A stretch of 39,977 bases of DNA, from assembly GCF_000308535.1 (NCBI RefSeq), contig NZ_BAFW01000204.1, forward strand, positions 1-39,977, read 5' to 3'. This DNA comes from Nocardia cerradoensis NBRC 101014. Its GTDB lineage: Bacteria > Actinomycetota > Actinomycetes > Mycobacteriales > Mycobacteriaceae. The stretch's first letter is position 1. Each line of letters opens with the position of its first letter. Under the pieces are notes generated by a model. The model did not search any database. It saw nothing but the letters and a program-made list of their open reading frames with translations, and was not told the origin of the DNA. Below, piece after piece: positions 24,969 through 32,346 of the stretch. The position numbers and the translations under genes were made by a program.

Positions 24969-25649
24969 GTGCGAGTGCAGCCGGGACGTGTTCTCCTGAT
25001 CGAAGACGCCGACGCCATCCGCACGGCGGTCGCGGCGGCCGTGCACGCCGCCGGGCACGAGGTCCTCGCGCGCGAGCACGGCGATCGGCTGGAGTTTGAT
25101 CTGGAGCGGTTTCGTCCCGATGTCGTCGTCCTCGACGTGATGCTGCCGGGTCGCGACGGTTTCGGCCTGCTCGAGGTGGTGCGCGCCCGCAGCGGCGCCG
25201 GAGTGGTGATGCTGACCGCGCGCGACGGTGTGGAGGACCGGGTGCGCGGATTGCGTTCCGGATCCGACGACTACGTGGTCAAACCGTTCGACCTGGCCGA
25301 ACTGACGGCACGGATCGAGGCGCTGCTGCGGCGGATGGGACGTATGCACAGCCGCATCACCATCGCCGATCTGGTGCTGGAAACCGACTCCGGCGCGGTG
25401 CTGCGCGGCAGCGAACCGATCAGCCTCACCGCCACCGAATTCAAACTTCTCGCCTACCTCGCCGCCCACCGCGATCGCGTCGTCACCAAGACCCAAATCC
25501 TCACCGCGGTCTGGGGTTACGAGGACTACGACCCGAATCTGGTCGAGGTCTACGTCAGCGCGGTACGCCGCAAACTGGAGGAACACGGCCCGCGCCTGCT
25601 GCACACGGTGCGCGGCATGGGCTACGCGTTACGGGCGAATCCGCGATGA
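24969..25649 (+). CDS. OmpR/PhoB-family response regulator
   Basis: A two-domain response regulator of 226 residues. The receiver (1-120) has the acidic pair Glu12/Asp13, the phosphoacceptor Asp56 (VVVLDVMLPG), Thr83 (VVMLTARDG) and Lys105 (YVVKPFD), all intact. The C-terminal winged helix (about 130-225) has LTATEFKLLAYLAAHRDRVVTKTQIL and VEVYVSAVRRKLEEHGPRLLHTVRGMGYAL. GTG 24969 is the start giving the domain boundary. Its ribosome site is weak, and GTG 24975 is an alternative. The stop overlaps the kinase start by four bases (ATGA), so the pair is co-translated. A direct repeat matching its likely binding pattern precedes it. The signal is unknown, and the hemophore gene downstream suggests envelope or haem/iron stress. 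Confidence 0.93.
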   Translation: MRVQPGRVLLIEDADAIRTAVAAAVHAAGHEVLAREHGDRLEFDLERFRPDVVVLDVMLPGRDGFGLLEVVRARSGAGVVMLTARDGVEDRVRGLRSGSDDYVVKPFDLAELTARIEALLRRMGRMHSRITIADLVLETDSGAVLRGSEPISLTATEFKLLAYLAAHRDRVVTKTQILTAVWGYEDYDPNLVEVYVSAVRRKLEEHGPRLLHTVRGMGYALRANPR

Positions 25650-27292
25650 GCGACGACCCGGCCCACACCGCGCCCACACCACCCGGCACTGCGGACCACG
25701 CCGGAGAGTCGAACACGCTCGGATCCCTACCGGACCACGTCTCCGCGCCCGCGGCAGTGGAACCCGGAACGCGTGCGCTGCCGACGATTTCGCTGCGGCG
25801 CCGGGTAACCCTCACCGCCGCAGTCATTTCCGGGCTCGCCCTGATCGTGGTGGCGCTGGCCGTGCACAGTCTGTTCGGAGTCGTGGTGGCACGCAGCGCG
25901 AATACGGTACTCACCGACCGGGTCCAGCTGGCCCGGCAACTCGCGCAGCAGAACACCCCGCCCGCGGAGTTGATCGCCCGCGTGGACAATCGCTCGGTGC
26001 GAGCCCGGCTGGTCCTCGCCGACGGCGGTGTCTACGGCAGCCTCTCGCCCCGGCACGCCGGGGACGGCGGCCCCCGGACCAGAACCGTCACCCTCGGTGG
26101 TGGCGGCACGGTGGACCGCGCCCGGCTCACGCTGCAGATCGACACCCCGCTGCTGACCGCGCTGCGGTCACGCCTCGGCCTCGTCCTGATCGGAGTGACC
26201 GCCACCGCCATCGTCGCCATCACGGCCGCGCTGTGGGTGGGATTGCGCCACGCGCTGGCGCCCCTGGATTCGATGACCCGGCTGGCCCGCGAGATCGCGC
26301 GCGGCGGCCGCGGCCGCCGCCTCTCCCCCACCCGCACGGATACCGAATTGGGCCGCACCGCCAGCGCTTTCGACGAAATGCTGGATGCCCTGGAAGGCGC
26401 CGAAGCCCGCGCCCGGGCCTCCGAACAGCAGATGCGCGCCTTCGTCGGCGACGCCGCGCACGAACTGCGCACCCCGATCGCGGGGATCAAAGCCATGGCC
26501 GAAGCGGTCCTGCACCAACCCGCCGACATCGGGCCCGAAGATCGCGAACGCATGTATCTGCTGCTGGTCCGCGAAGCCCAGCGTGCCGGGCGTCTGGTCG
26601 AAGACCTGCTCGACATGGCCCGCATCGACGCCGGCCTCACCCTGTATCGGCAAACGGTCGACCTGTACGACCTCGCACATGCCCAGGTCGAACGCATGCG
26701 AATCCTGCACCCGGACATCGACTTCCGGCTCACCGGCCACACCGTGCTCACCGTCGCCGATCCCGAACGCGTGGGCCAGATCCTGGTGAACCTGCTCGCC
26801 AATGCCTGTCAGGCCACTCCGCCTGGCGGCGCGGTCTCCCTCACCGTGAAAACGGTCGGCGACAGTGACGGCTCGCTGCCCACCGAGCCGATGCCGGCCC
26901 CGGCTACACCCGCCGACCGGCCCGGTCCCGCCCGCGACCCGGACACCACCCCATCGGAGGCGGCCACCCCGAACGCGGCGCCGGGCACAGGTACCGGCGA
27001 AGTCCGGACCGAGATCCGCGTCACCGACACCGGTCCCGGTGTACCGGCCGCCCAGCGCGAACACATCTTCGGGCGCCTGGTCCGGTTGGACACGAGCCGG
27101 GACCGCCGCCGCGACGGCGCGGGTATGGGCTTGGCCATCGCCCGCGGGATCGCCCGTGCCCACGGCGGCGACCTGCGCTGCGTCGAGCCGCCACCGGGGA
27201 CATCGGGGGCGGTGTTCCTGCTGACGCTGCCCGCCCGGGACGCCGGTCGCGGGTCGCCGGAAGGCCCCTCCCCCGGCCTGAGGATCGGCTGA
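25646..27292 (+). CDS. Membrane sensor histidine kinase (HAMP, HisKA, HATPase) with a long insert in the ATPase domain
   Basis: Partner kinase of the preceding regulator, 548 residues. Residues 1-50 are a polar, Pro/Thr-rich cytoplasmic head. Transmembrane helix 1 is about 53-80, followed by an extracytoplasmic sensor of about 95 residues and helix 2 at about 175-195. HAMP follows (LAPLDSMTRLAREIARGGRGRRL). The H-box is FVGDAAHELRTPIAG with His272. The N-box is LVNLLANACQATPPGG, the D/G1 box VTDTGPGV and the G2 box GAGMGLAI. Between N-box and D-box, residues about 405-451 are a Pro/Ala/Thr-rich low-complexity stretch not normally found there. ATG 25646 overlaps the regulator stop (ATGA). The kinase seems otherwise complete. 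A soluble or gene-specific ligand is not evident. Confidence 0.92.
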   Translation: MSDDPAHTAPTPPGTADHAGESNTLGSLPDHVSAPAAVEPGTRALPTISLRRRVTLTAAVISGLALIVVALAVHSLFGVVVARSANTVLTDRVQLARQLAQQNTPPAELIARVDNRSVRARLVLADGGVYGSLSPRHAGDGGPRTRTVTLGGGGTVDRARLTLQIDTPLLTALRSRLGLVLIGVTATAIVAITAALWVGLRHALAPLDSMTRLAREIARGGRGRRLSPTRTDTELGRTASAFDEMLDALEGAEARARASEQQMRAFVGDAAHELRTPIAGIKAMAEAVLHQPADIGPEDRERMYLLLVREAQRAGRLVEDLLDMARIDAGLTLYRQTVDLYDLAHAQVERMRILHPDIDFRLTGHTVLTVADPERVGQILVNLLANACQATPPGGAVSLTVKTVGDSDGSLPTEPMPAPATPADRPGPARDPDTTPSEAATPNAAPGTGTGEVRTEIRVTDTGPGVPAAQREHIFGRLVRLDTSRDRRRDGAGMGLAIARGIARAHGGDLRCVEPPPGTSGAVFLLTLPARDAGRGSPEGPSPGLRIG

Positions 27293-27316
27293 AGATCGGG
27301 TATGCCCACTCGGCGT

Positions 27317-27333
27317 TTTCAGGGTCCTTTCAG
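27317..27333 (+). promoter_or_regulatory. TTTCAG direct repeat with 11-bp period before the hemophore gene
   Basis: TTTCAG (27317-27322) and TTTCAG (27328-27333) are separated by five bases, an 11-bp period that puts both on one face of the helix. A second pair, CAGATTCGG at 27331-27339 and 27344-27352, has a 13-bp period. The first pattern matches the repeat before the response-regulator gene, so this is a candidate target of that regulator. Confidence 0.5.
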
Positions 27334-27388
27334 ATTCGGCGCGCAGATTCGGATCCGACATCATCCCGTCACGAATGGAGTTACCGGT

Positions 27389-27718
27389 ATGAAGCGCACT
27401 GTCGCCGCCCTGCTGGCCGGCACCGCCGGAATCGCCGCCCTGGCCGTCGCCGTGCCCGGCGTCGCCTCGGCCGACGCCCCGCAGTGCAGCCCGCAGGCAC
27501 GCGCCCAGGTTCAGGCTCAGACCGCTCCGCAGGTCGCCGCATTCCTCGCGAGCCACCCGGATCTGGCCGCCGAACTGGCCAAGGTCAAGGGGCTGCCGAA
27601 GGAGCAGCGCAAGGCCGAGTTGCAGGCCTATCGCCAGGGCCACCAGCAGGAGCTGAAGGATTTCCGCGGGGTGCGGCAGCCGGTGATCGACTACCACAAG
27701 TCCTGCCACAAGAAGTAG
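27389..27718 (+). CDS. Secreted hemophore-family (Rv0203-like) haem-binding protein
   Basis: A small exported protein of 109 residues. Residues 1-29 are a classical signal peptide (MKRTVAALLAGTAGIAALAVAVPGVASADA, cleavage near ASA-DA). The mature part is short, helical and contains exactly two cysteines (PQCSPQ and KSCHKK) with the pattern AFLASHPDLAAELAKVKGLPKEQRKAELQAYRQGHQQELKDFRGVRQPVIDYH. This is the arrangement of the actinobacterial hemophore-related family, which shuttles haem outside the cell. Iron starvation is the usual trigger in relatives. ATG 27389 has GGAG at 27377-27380. It lies 97 bp after a histidine kinase gene, with a regulator-type direct repeat in the gap, and is closed by a strong hairpin. 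Haem binding is inferred from the family, not shown here. Confidence 0.85.
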   Translation: MKRTVAALLAGTAGIAALAVAVPGVASADAPQCSPQARAQVQAQTAPQVAAFLASHPDLAAELAKVKGLPKEQRKAELQAYRQGHQQELKDFRGVRQPVIDYHKSCHKK

Positions 27719-27741
27719 CGGCCGCGCATCGGTTTCCGAAT

Positions 27742-27783
27742 ACGGCGAGGGCGCCCCGGGAGTTCCCGGGGCGCCCTCGCCGT
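27742..27783. terminator. Bidirectional hairpin between hemophore and malic enzyme genes
   Basis: A perfect 20-bp stem (27742-27761 with 27764-27783) with a two-base loop centre lies 23 nt after the hemophore stop and 14 nt beyond the malic enzyme stop on the other strand. It is one of the longest stems in the window and should end both convergent transcripts. Confidence 0.8.
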
Positions 27784-27797
27784 GTTCGAAGCTGGTG

Positions 27798-29018
27798 TTA
27801 CGCAACACCTTCCGCGCGCGCGGCGGCGGCCACGGCCTCGGCGACCGCCGGCGCGACCCGAGGATCGAGCGGGCTGGGGATGATCTTGTCGACCGAGAGC
27901 TCGTCGGCCACGACACCGAAGATGGCGTTGGCGGCCGCGACCTTCATCCCCTCCGTGATCCGGCGCGCACCGGCATCCAGCGCACCCTTGAACACGCCCG
28001 GGAAGGCGAGCACGTTGTTGATCTGGTTCGGGAAGTCGCTGCGACCGGTCGCCACGATGGCGGCGTAGCGGTGCGCGACCTCCGGGTGGATCTCCGGGTC
28101 CGGGTTCGACATCGCGAACACGATCGACTCCGGCGCCATCGAGGCGATCAATTCCTCGGCGATGGTCCCGGCCGACAGGCCCAGGAACACATCCGCACCG
28201 GCCAGCGCCTCGGCCGCGCCGCCGGTGATGCCGCGCGGGTTGGTGCGCGCGGCCAGATCGGCCTTCACCTCGTTGAGGTCCGCGCGGTCCCGGCTGACGA
28301 TGCCCTTCGAGTCGAGCACCACCACATCCGACACTCCCGCGGCCAGCAGGATGTTCGAGCAGGCCACACCCGCGGCGCCGGCGCCGGAGACGACCACCTT
28401 CAGGTCGGCGATATCGCGGCCCTGCACCTTGGCCGCACCGTTGAGCGCGGCCAGCACCACGATCGCGGTGCCGTGCTGGTCGTCGTGCATGACCGGGCAG
28501 TCCAGCGCCTCGACGACGCGCTTCTCGATCTCGAAGCAGCGCGGGGCAGAGATGTCCTCCAGGTTCACCGCACCGAAGCTCGGCCGCAGGCGCACCAGGG
28601 TCTCCACGATCTCGTCGACATCCTTGGTGTCGAGCACGATCGGAATCGAGTCCAGCCCGGCGAACTTCTTGAACAGCGCGGCCTTGCCCTCCATGACCGG
28701 CAGCGACGCCCGCGGGCCGATATCACCCAGGCCGAGCACCGCGGTGCCGTCGCTCACCACGACCACCAGGCGGTCGGTCCACGTGTAGCGCTTGGCCAGC
28801 GCCTCGTCCTTGTGGATGGCGCGACTCACCTGCGCGACGCCCGGCGTGTACGCGATGGACAGATCCCGCTGAGTCTCCAGGGGTGAGGACAATTCCACCG
28901 AAAGCTTGCCACCGAGATGGCCGGCGAAAATTTCCTCGTGCGTGATAGCGGACAGATCGGTCGTATCGGTTTCACGGCTCGCTGTAGTGGCATTCGGTGC
29001 GTCAGTCACAGATGACAC
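27798..29018 (-). CDS. NAD(P)-dependent malic enzyme (small bacterial type)
   Basis: Converts malate to pyruvate and CO2 with reduction of NAD(P). At 406 residues it is the short prokaryotic form. Catalytic residues visible: Tyr57 (SIAYTPGVA), Lys112 (MEGKAALFKKFAG), and metal ligands Glu154/Asp155 and Asp180 in MHDDQHGTA. The cofactor motif GAGAAG is at 212-217 in a standard Rossmann domain. A polar N-terminal tail of about 25 residues is Ser/Thr-rich. GTG 29018 is preceded by AGGAGTG, a good ribosome site. It is flanked by a 528-bp gene-free region upstream and a strong hairpin downstream, so it is probably a single-gene transcript. It is complete. NAD or NADP preference cannot be read safely from the sequence. 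Confidence 0.93.
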   Translation of the reverse strand: MSSVTDAPNATTASRETDTTDLSAITHEEIFAGHLGGKLSVELSSPLETQRDLSIAYTPGVAQVSRAIHKDEALAKRYTWTDRLVVVVSDGTAVLGLGDIGPRASLPVMEGKAALFKKFAGLDSIPIVLDTKDVDEIVETLVRLRPSFGAVNLEDISAPRCFEIEKRVVEALDCPVMHDDQHGTAIVVLAALNGAAKVQGRDIADLKVVVSGAGAAGVACSNILLAAGVSDVVVLDSKGIVSRDRADLNEVKADLAARTNPRGITGGAAEALAGADVFLGLSAGTIAEELIASMAPESIVFAMSNPDPEIHPEVAHRYAAIVATGRSDFPNQINNVLAFPGVFKGALDAGARRITEGMKVAAANAIFGVVADELSVDKIIPSPLDPRVAPAVAEAVAAAARAEGVA

Positions 29019-29546
29019 GATTTCACTCCTGCTCGGTCCGGGCTGAACCGGCTCACGGTTACCGCCGGGTTTTCGTATTGAAAGGTCTTCGAAATTCGAA
29101 CGATGTGCGCCGACCGGGCGTTCACGCGGTCGCGCAAAACCGTTCGGTGATTACACGCATTGCTTCTCTGCGATCTGGCCGCGCACGATCCGTCGAGCGA
29201 GAACCGGACGGGTGGTCCGGGCAAGGCTGCGGGGTGATCCGCGGATCGGAGCCGTGCGTCACGAACCGAAGGTCACCAACCGTCCCGGACCGGGCGGTGG
29301 CGTCGGCCGGGAATCCGCAACATTCTGCCAGTACGAACAGGGAGTTGCAAAATCGCTGCTCGACCGGGGCGGGATCCGCTCGGATGCGGGGCCGGCCCGG
29401 GGCCGGGTGTCTACTGCCATCTTCCGAGGGTAGGGCCGCCGAATTACCTGCGCGTAAGGGGAAACTCGCCCGTGCTGGGAAGCAGCGGTGAACAGTCCAC
29501 CGGGATCCGGAACGCCGGTGTGAGCTCATGGCGTCCAGCCGGCATG
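29019..29546. other. 528-bp region without a convincing gene, upstream of malic enzyme
   Basis: It lies between two minus-strand genes and is less GC-rich than its surroundings near 29060-29160. It contains TTCGAAATTCGAA (29088-29100), a 13-bp palindrome about 70 bp before the malic enzyme start, which could be an operator. Reading frames here have weak codon bias. I find no recognisable RNA or riboswitch, though a long leader of the malic enzyme gene is possible. Confidence 0.45.
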
Positions 29547-31172
29547 TCATGCCGGGCGCACCCAGATCTCGTTCACACCGCCTGTGAGCAGGCGGCGGCG
29601 CCAGTCGCGGGCCGGGCCGGGATGATCGGTGCGCCGATGCAGGCCCCGGGTTTCGGTGCGGGCCAGGGCGCTGTATTTCGTCCAGCGGGCCACCGCCAGC
29701 AATGCCGCGGCCTGCCGGGCCCGGACCTGATCGGCGCCGGTGCCGCCGAGCCCGTATTCGGTGACCGGCCACATCGCGTCGAGTTCGGCGATGCTGTCGC
29801 GCAGACTGCCCGCACTGCGCCAGTAGCTGCGCCGCAGCGGCAGCGTATGTTCCTGCACCAGCCCGATCACCGCACGGGGATCGATATCGGCGCGCGCATC
29901 GGCCCCGAGGTGATGATTCAGCCCCGCCCCCGGAACCGGCCGGGCGTCCCCGATCCGGCCGCGGCGGCGAGCGAACCGCGCCGCGCCCGATCCGGCCCAC
30001 ATCCCGGACGAGATCGCCCACCCGCCACCGTGCCCGTCGAAGCCGCCGACGGCGCCGGTGATCGGTTCCCGCGAGGCCACGTCGCCTGCGGCGTACAGTC
30101 CGGGAACCGTTGTGGCGCAATCGAATCCGGTCAGCCTTACGCCGCCCGAACCACGCACGGTACCTTGCAGGACCGGACGCAACCGCACCCGGCCGGACCG
30201 GGGATCGACCGACGACGCGGCGGCACCGGCGGTCGCGGACACCGCGGTACTTCCCGCGGGCGCCGCCGACGCCGGGCCGTACCGGACCGCGGGCCCCGGC
30301 GGAATGTCGGCGTAGACCGGCTGTCCCTGCGCCAGCGCGGCGAGCGCCGCGGACCGGGCGGTGAAGTCGTCACCGTCGATGCGAGCCCCCGATTCGTCGT
30401 ACAGGTTCGCGAACCGGGGCTCACGCAGATCGCTCATCGTGGCGAGTCCGTAGGCGCCGGAGAACTCCATCCCCGACAGTTCGGTGCCCGCCTCCACCGC
30501 CATCAGCAGTCCCTCACCGGTGTCGACATCGGTTCCGGCGCCGCCGGCCAGGAATGCGCAGCCACCCGTCGCGAGCACCACCGCGCCCGCGCGGATCGTC
30601 CAGCCGCGGTAGTGGTCGTCGCCGGCCAGCCCACCGGCCCCGCACACCACACCGTCGCCGTCGCCGTCGACCAGCAGATACAGCGCCGGATGATGGTCGA
30701 CGACCTGCACACCCAACCGGAACAGGGTGCGTCGCAGCGCCGCCAGATACCGCCGGCCCTCGAGATGGACGCGCGTCGCGAGCCCGTCTCCGGCCTGCCG
30801 GTATCCCCAGCGCAACAGATGGGCGATGCGGTGATGCGTTTCGCCGAGCACCCGGTCCATCCACTCGGGGTCGCCGAGGTCGCCGCCGTGCGACAGACTG
30901 CGCGCCAGTGCCCGCTCCCGATCCGGCCCCGGAGGGATATCCCACAGTGCGACAACGCCTTTCGACGTCGGGCCACTTTCCCCGCAACGGCCCTTGTCGA
31001 CCAGGATCACCCGCGCTCCGGCCGTCGCCGCCGTCAACGCCGCCCAGGCGCCCGCCGGTCCGCCGCCCACCACGAGCACATCGGCGGACGCCTCCGCCGC
31101 GATCTCGGATTCCGCGCGAATAGTGGACCAGCTACGCACGCTCACAAAGGAAAATATTCGGCCACAATTCAT
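29547..31172 (-). CDS. FAD-dependent oxidoreductase of the fumarate reductase/succinate dehydrogenase/L-aspartate oxidase flavoprotein superfamily
   Basis: A flavoprotein of up to 541 residues. The dinucleotide motif is DVLVVGGGPAGAWAALTAATAGA, with VILVDKG closing the beta-alpha-beta fold, GAVVLATGGCAFLAGGAGTDVDTGEGLLMAVEAGTELSGMEF in the FAD domain, and GLYAAGDVA near the C-terminus. These features match the succinate dehydrogenase/fumarate reductase-type flavoprotein family. No partner iron-sulfur or membrane subunit is adjacent, so the enzyme is an orphan whose acceptor is unknown. The start is uncertain: ATG 31172 is used, and GTG 31145 gives a shorter lead before the Rossmann fold. It follows a small membrane protein gene by 24 bp and might be transcribed with it. 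Low-complexity Ala/Ser/Gly stretches interrupt the central part. Confidence 0.82.
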   Translation of the reverse strand: MNCGRIFSFVSVRSWSTIRAESEIAAEASADVLVVGGGPAGAWAALTAATAGARVILVDKGRCGESGPTSKGVVALWDIPPGPDRERALARSLSHGGDLGDPEWMDRVLGETHHRIAHLLRWGYRQAGDGLATRVHLEGRRYLAALRRTLFRLGVQVVDHHPALYLLVDGDGDGVVCGAGGLAGDDHYRGWTIRAGAVVLATGGCAFLAGGAGTDVDTGEGLLMAVEAGTELSGMEFSGAYGLATMSDLREPRFANLYDESGARIDGDDFTARSAALAALAQGQPVYADIPPGPAVRYGPASAAPAGSTAVSATAGAAASSVDPRSGRVRLRPVLQGTVRGSGGVRLTGFDCATTVPGLYAAGDVASREPITGAVGGFDGHGGGWAISSGMWAGSGAARFARRRGRIGDARPVPGAGLNHHLGADARADIDPRAVIGLVQEHTLPLRRSYWRSAGSLRDSIAELDAMWPVTEYGLGGTGADQVRARQAAALLAVARWTKYSALARTETRGLHRRTDHPGPARDWRRRLLTGGVNEIWVRPA

Positions 31173-31196
31173 CCGGCCGCAACTGTTACGCGGAGT

Positions 31197-31463
31197 CTAA
31201 TTCCACCATTGCGTAACCAATAGGTAACCCGCCGCCACAAAGACGACCAGCGATCCGAAAAACGCCGGAATTCCCCGACGTCGGTCGGAAAAAATTTGCG
31301 CGCCGAGCGCCAGTACCGCCATTCCGATATGCCAGGCGACACTGCTCGCACCCGGCCCCGGAAATCCGCGCCGCACCCCGAGGACCGCCGCGACGAGGAC
31401 GACCGCGGCGAGCACCACCAGTCCGGCGGCCACGGTTCCGCTGAGCGCCCGCACGACTCTCAC
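31197..31463 (-). CDS. Small three-helix membrane protein, unknown function
   Basis: An 88-residue protein with three hydrophobic segments: ALSGTVAAGLVVLAAVVLVAAVL, VAWHIGMAVLALGAQIF and GIPAFFGSLVVFVAAGYLLV, ending TQWWN. GTG 31463 is chosen because it overlaps the stop of the PHP gene by four bases (GTGA), whereas the longer frame upstream runs through an Arg/Gly-rich stretch that is only the PHP gene in another frame. The codon use is slightly less GC-rich than the neighbours. It lies 24 bp before the FAD oxidoreductase and may join PHP and flavoprotein in one transcript. It matches no family I recognise. Short membrane proteins of this type are common beside PHP phosphoesterase genes in Nocardia-like genomes, but I cannot verify that here. 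Confidence 0.75.
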   Translation of the reverse strand: MRVVRALSGTVAAGLVVLAAVVLVAAVLGVRRGFPGPGASSVAWHIGMAVLALGAQIFSDRRRGIPAFFGSLVVFVAAGYLLVTQWWN

Positions 31464-32323
31464 GAGGCGATCACCGCGACCCCGCTCGCCTTCTCGGCCA
31501 GACGCTCGAATTGCTCTGCGTCCGTGGTGCATTCACCCAGACCCACCGGTTTGTCGGCGCCGTGATAGTCCGAGGATCCGGTGCCGATGAGGTCCAGTTC
31601 GCGTGCCAGCTCGCGCAGCACCGCCCGGTCGGCCGGATTGTGATCGGGGTGATCGATCTCGAGTCCACCCAGCCCGTGCCCGGCCAGATCGCGGATGTCG
31701 TCGATCGCCAGCAGCCGCCCGCGGGTGCGGGCACGCGCGTGCGCGACCACGGTCACGCCACCGGCCGCCGCCACCATCTCCACCGCCTGCCGCAACGGGG
31801 TGTCGGCCTTCTCGACGTAGTAGCGGCCGCGGGGCGCGAGCAGATCCTCGAAGGCCGCGCCGACCGTCGGGACCACACCGGCCTCGACGAGCGCTCGCGC
31901 CAGATGGGGCCGGCCCGCCGCCGGGCCCGCGGCCACGAGGACCGCGTCCGGGTCGATCGGCAGGCCGTCGGCCACCATGAGATCGGCCATCGCGCGCACC
32001 CGCGACACCCGTTCGGTGCGCAACCGCTCACGTTCGGCGGCGAAGGCGGCATCGGCCGGGTCGAACAGGTAGGCCAGCAGATGCACCGGCACCGGCCAGC
32101 CGTCCTCCCCCATTCCGACGCAGGACATCTCCATCCCGCGCACCAACCGCAGCCCAGCCGGCAGCGCGGCGATCGCCTCGTCCCAGCCGGAGGTGGTGTC
32201 GTGATCGGTGATCGCCACCACGTCCAGCCCCGCTGCCGCGGCCGCGCGCATCAGATCGCCGGGAGTGTCGGTGCCGTCGGATGCGGTCGAATGGGTGTGG
32301 AGGTCGATGCGCACGCGTTCCAT
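31460..32323 (-). CDS. PHP-domain phosphoesterase (TrpH/YciV-like, RNase AM type)
   Basis: A metal-dependent phosphoesterase of 287 residues. The N-terminal PHP motif is IDLHTHSTASDGTDTP (His9, His11), followed by DVVAITDHDTTSGWDEA, EMSCVG, VVAHARARTRGRL and GLEIDHPDHNPADRAVLRELARELDLIGTGSSDYHGADKP, the conserved His/Asp ligands of the trinuclear site. Relatives act as 5'-3' exoribonucleases or 3',5'-nucleoside-bisphosphate phosphatases. ATG 32323 is the start, and TTG 32332 is less likely. It is divergent from corA with only 23 bp between the starts, and overlaps a small membrane gene downstream. All metal ligands I can identify are present. The exact substrate remains open. Confidence 0.9.
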   Translation of the reverse strand: MERVRIDLHTHSTASDGTDTPGDLMRAAAAAGLDVVAITDHDTTSGWDEAIAALPAGLRLVRGMEMSCVGMGEDGWPVPVHLLAYLFDPADAAFAAERERLRTERVSRVRAMADLMVADGLPIDPDAVLVAAGPAAGRPHLARALVEAGVVPTVGAAFEDLLAPRGRYYVEKADTPLRQAVEMVAAAGGVTVVAHARARTRGRLLAIDDIRDLAGHGLGGLEIDHPDHNPADRAVLRELARELDLIGTGSSDYHGADKPVGLGECTTDAEQFERLAEKASGVAVIAS

Positions 32324-32333
32324 CTTGCCCAAC

Positions 32334-32346
32334 TAGCATCCCGGAC
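32334..32346 (+). promoter_or_regulatory. Probable leaderless promoter of corA
   Basis: TAGCAT (32334-32339) ends exactly 7 nt before GTG 32347. This is the distance from a -10 box to the transcription start, so the mRNA should begin at the start codon. There is no ribosome site. The divergent PHP gene starts only 23 bp away, leaving little room for a leader. Confidence 0.5.

Noticed and set aside
24969..27292. Assignment of the two-component system as MprAB
   Set aside because: Neither protein matches what I recall of MprA/MprB beyond family features, and the protease gene is 16 kb away rather than adjacent.
29300..29480. Possible riboswitch or structured RNA in the malic enzyme upstream region
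   Set aside because: Some G-rich helices can be drawn, but I could not match a cobalamin, ydaO, M-box or T-box consensus. No pairing pattern stood out.
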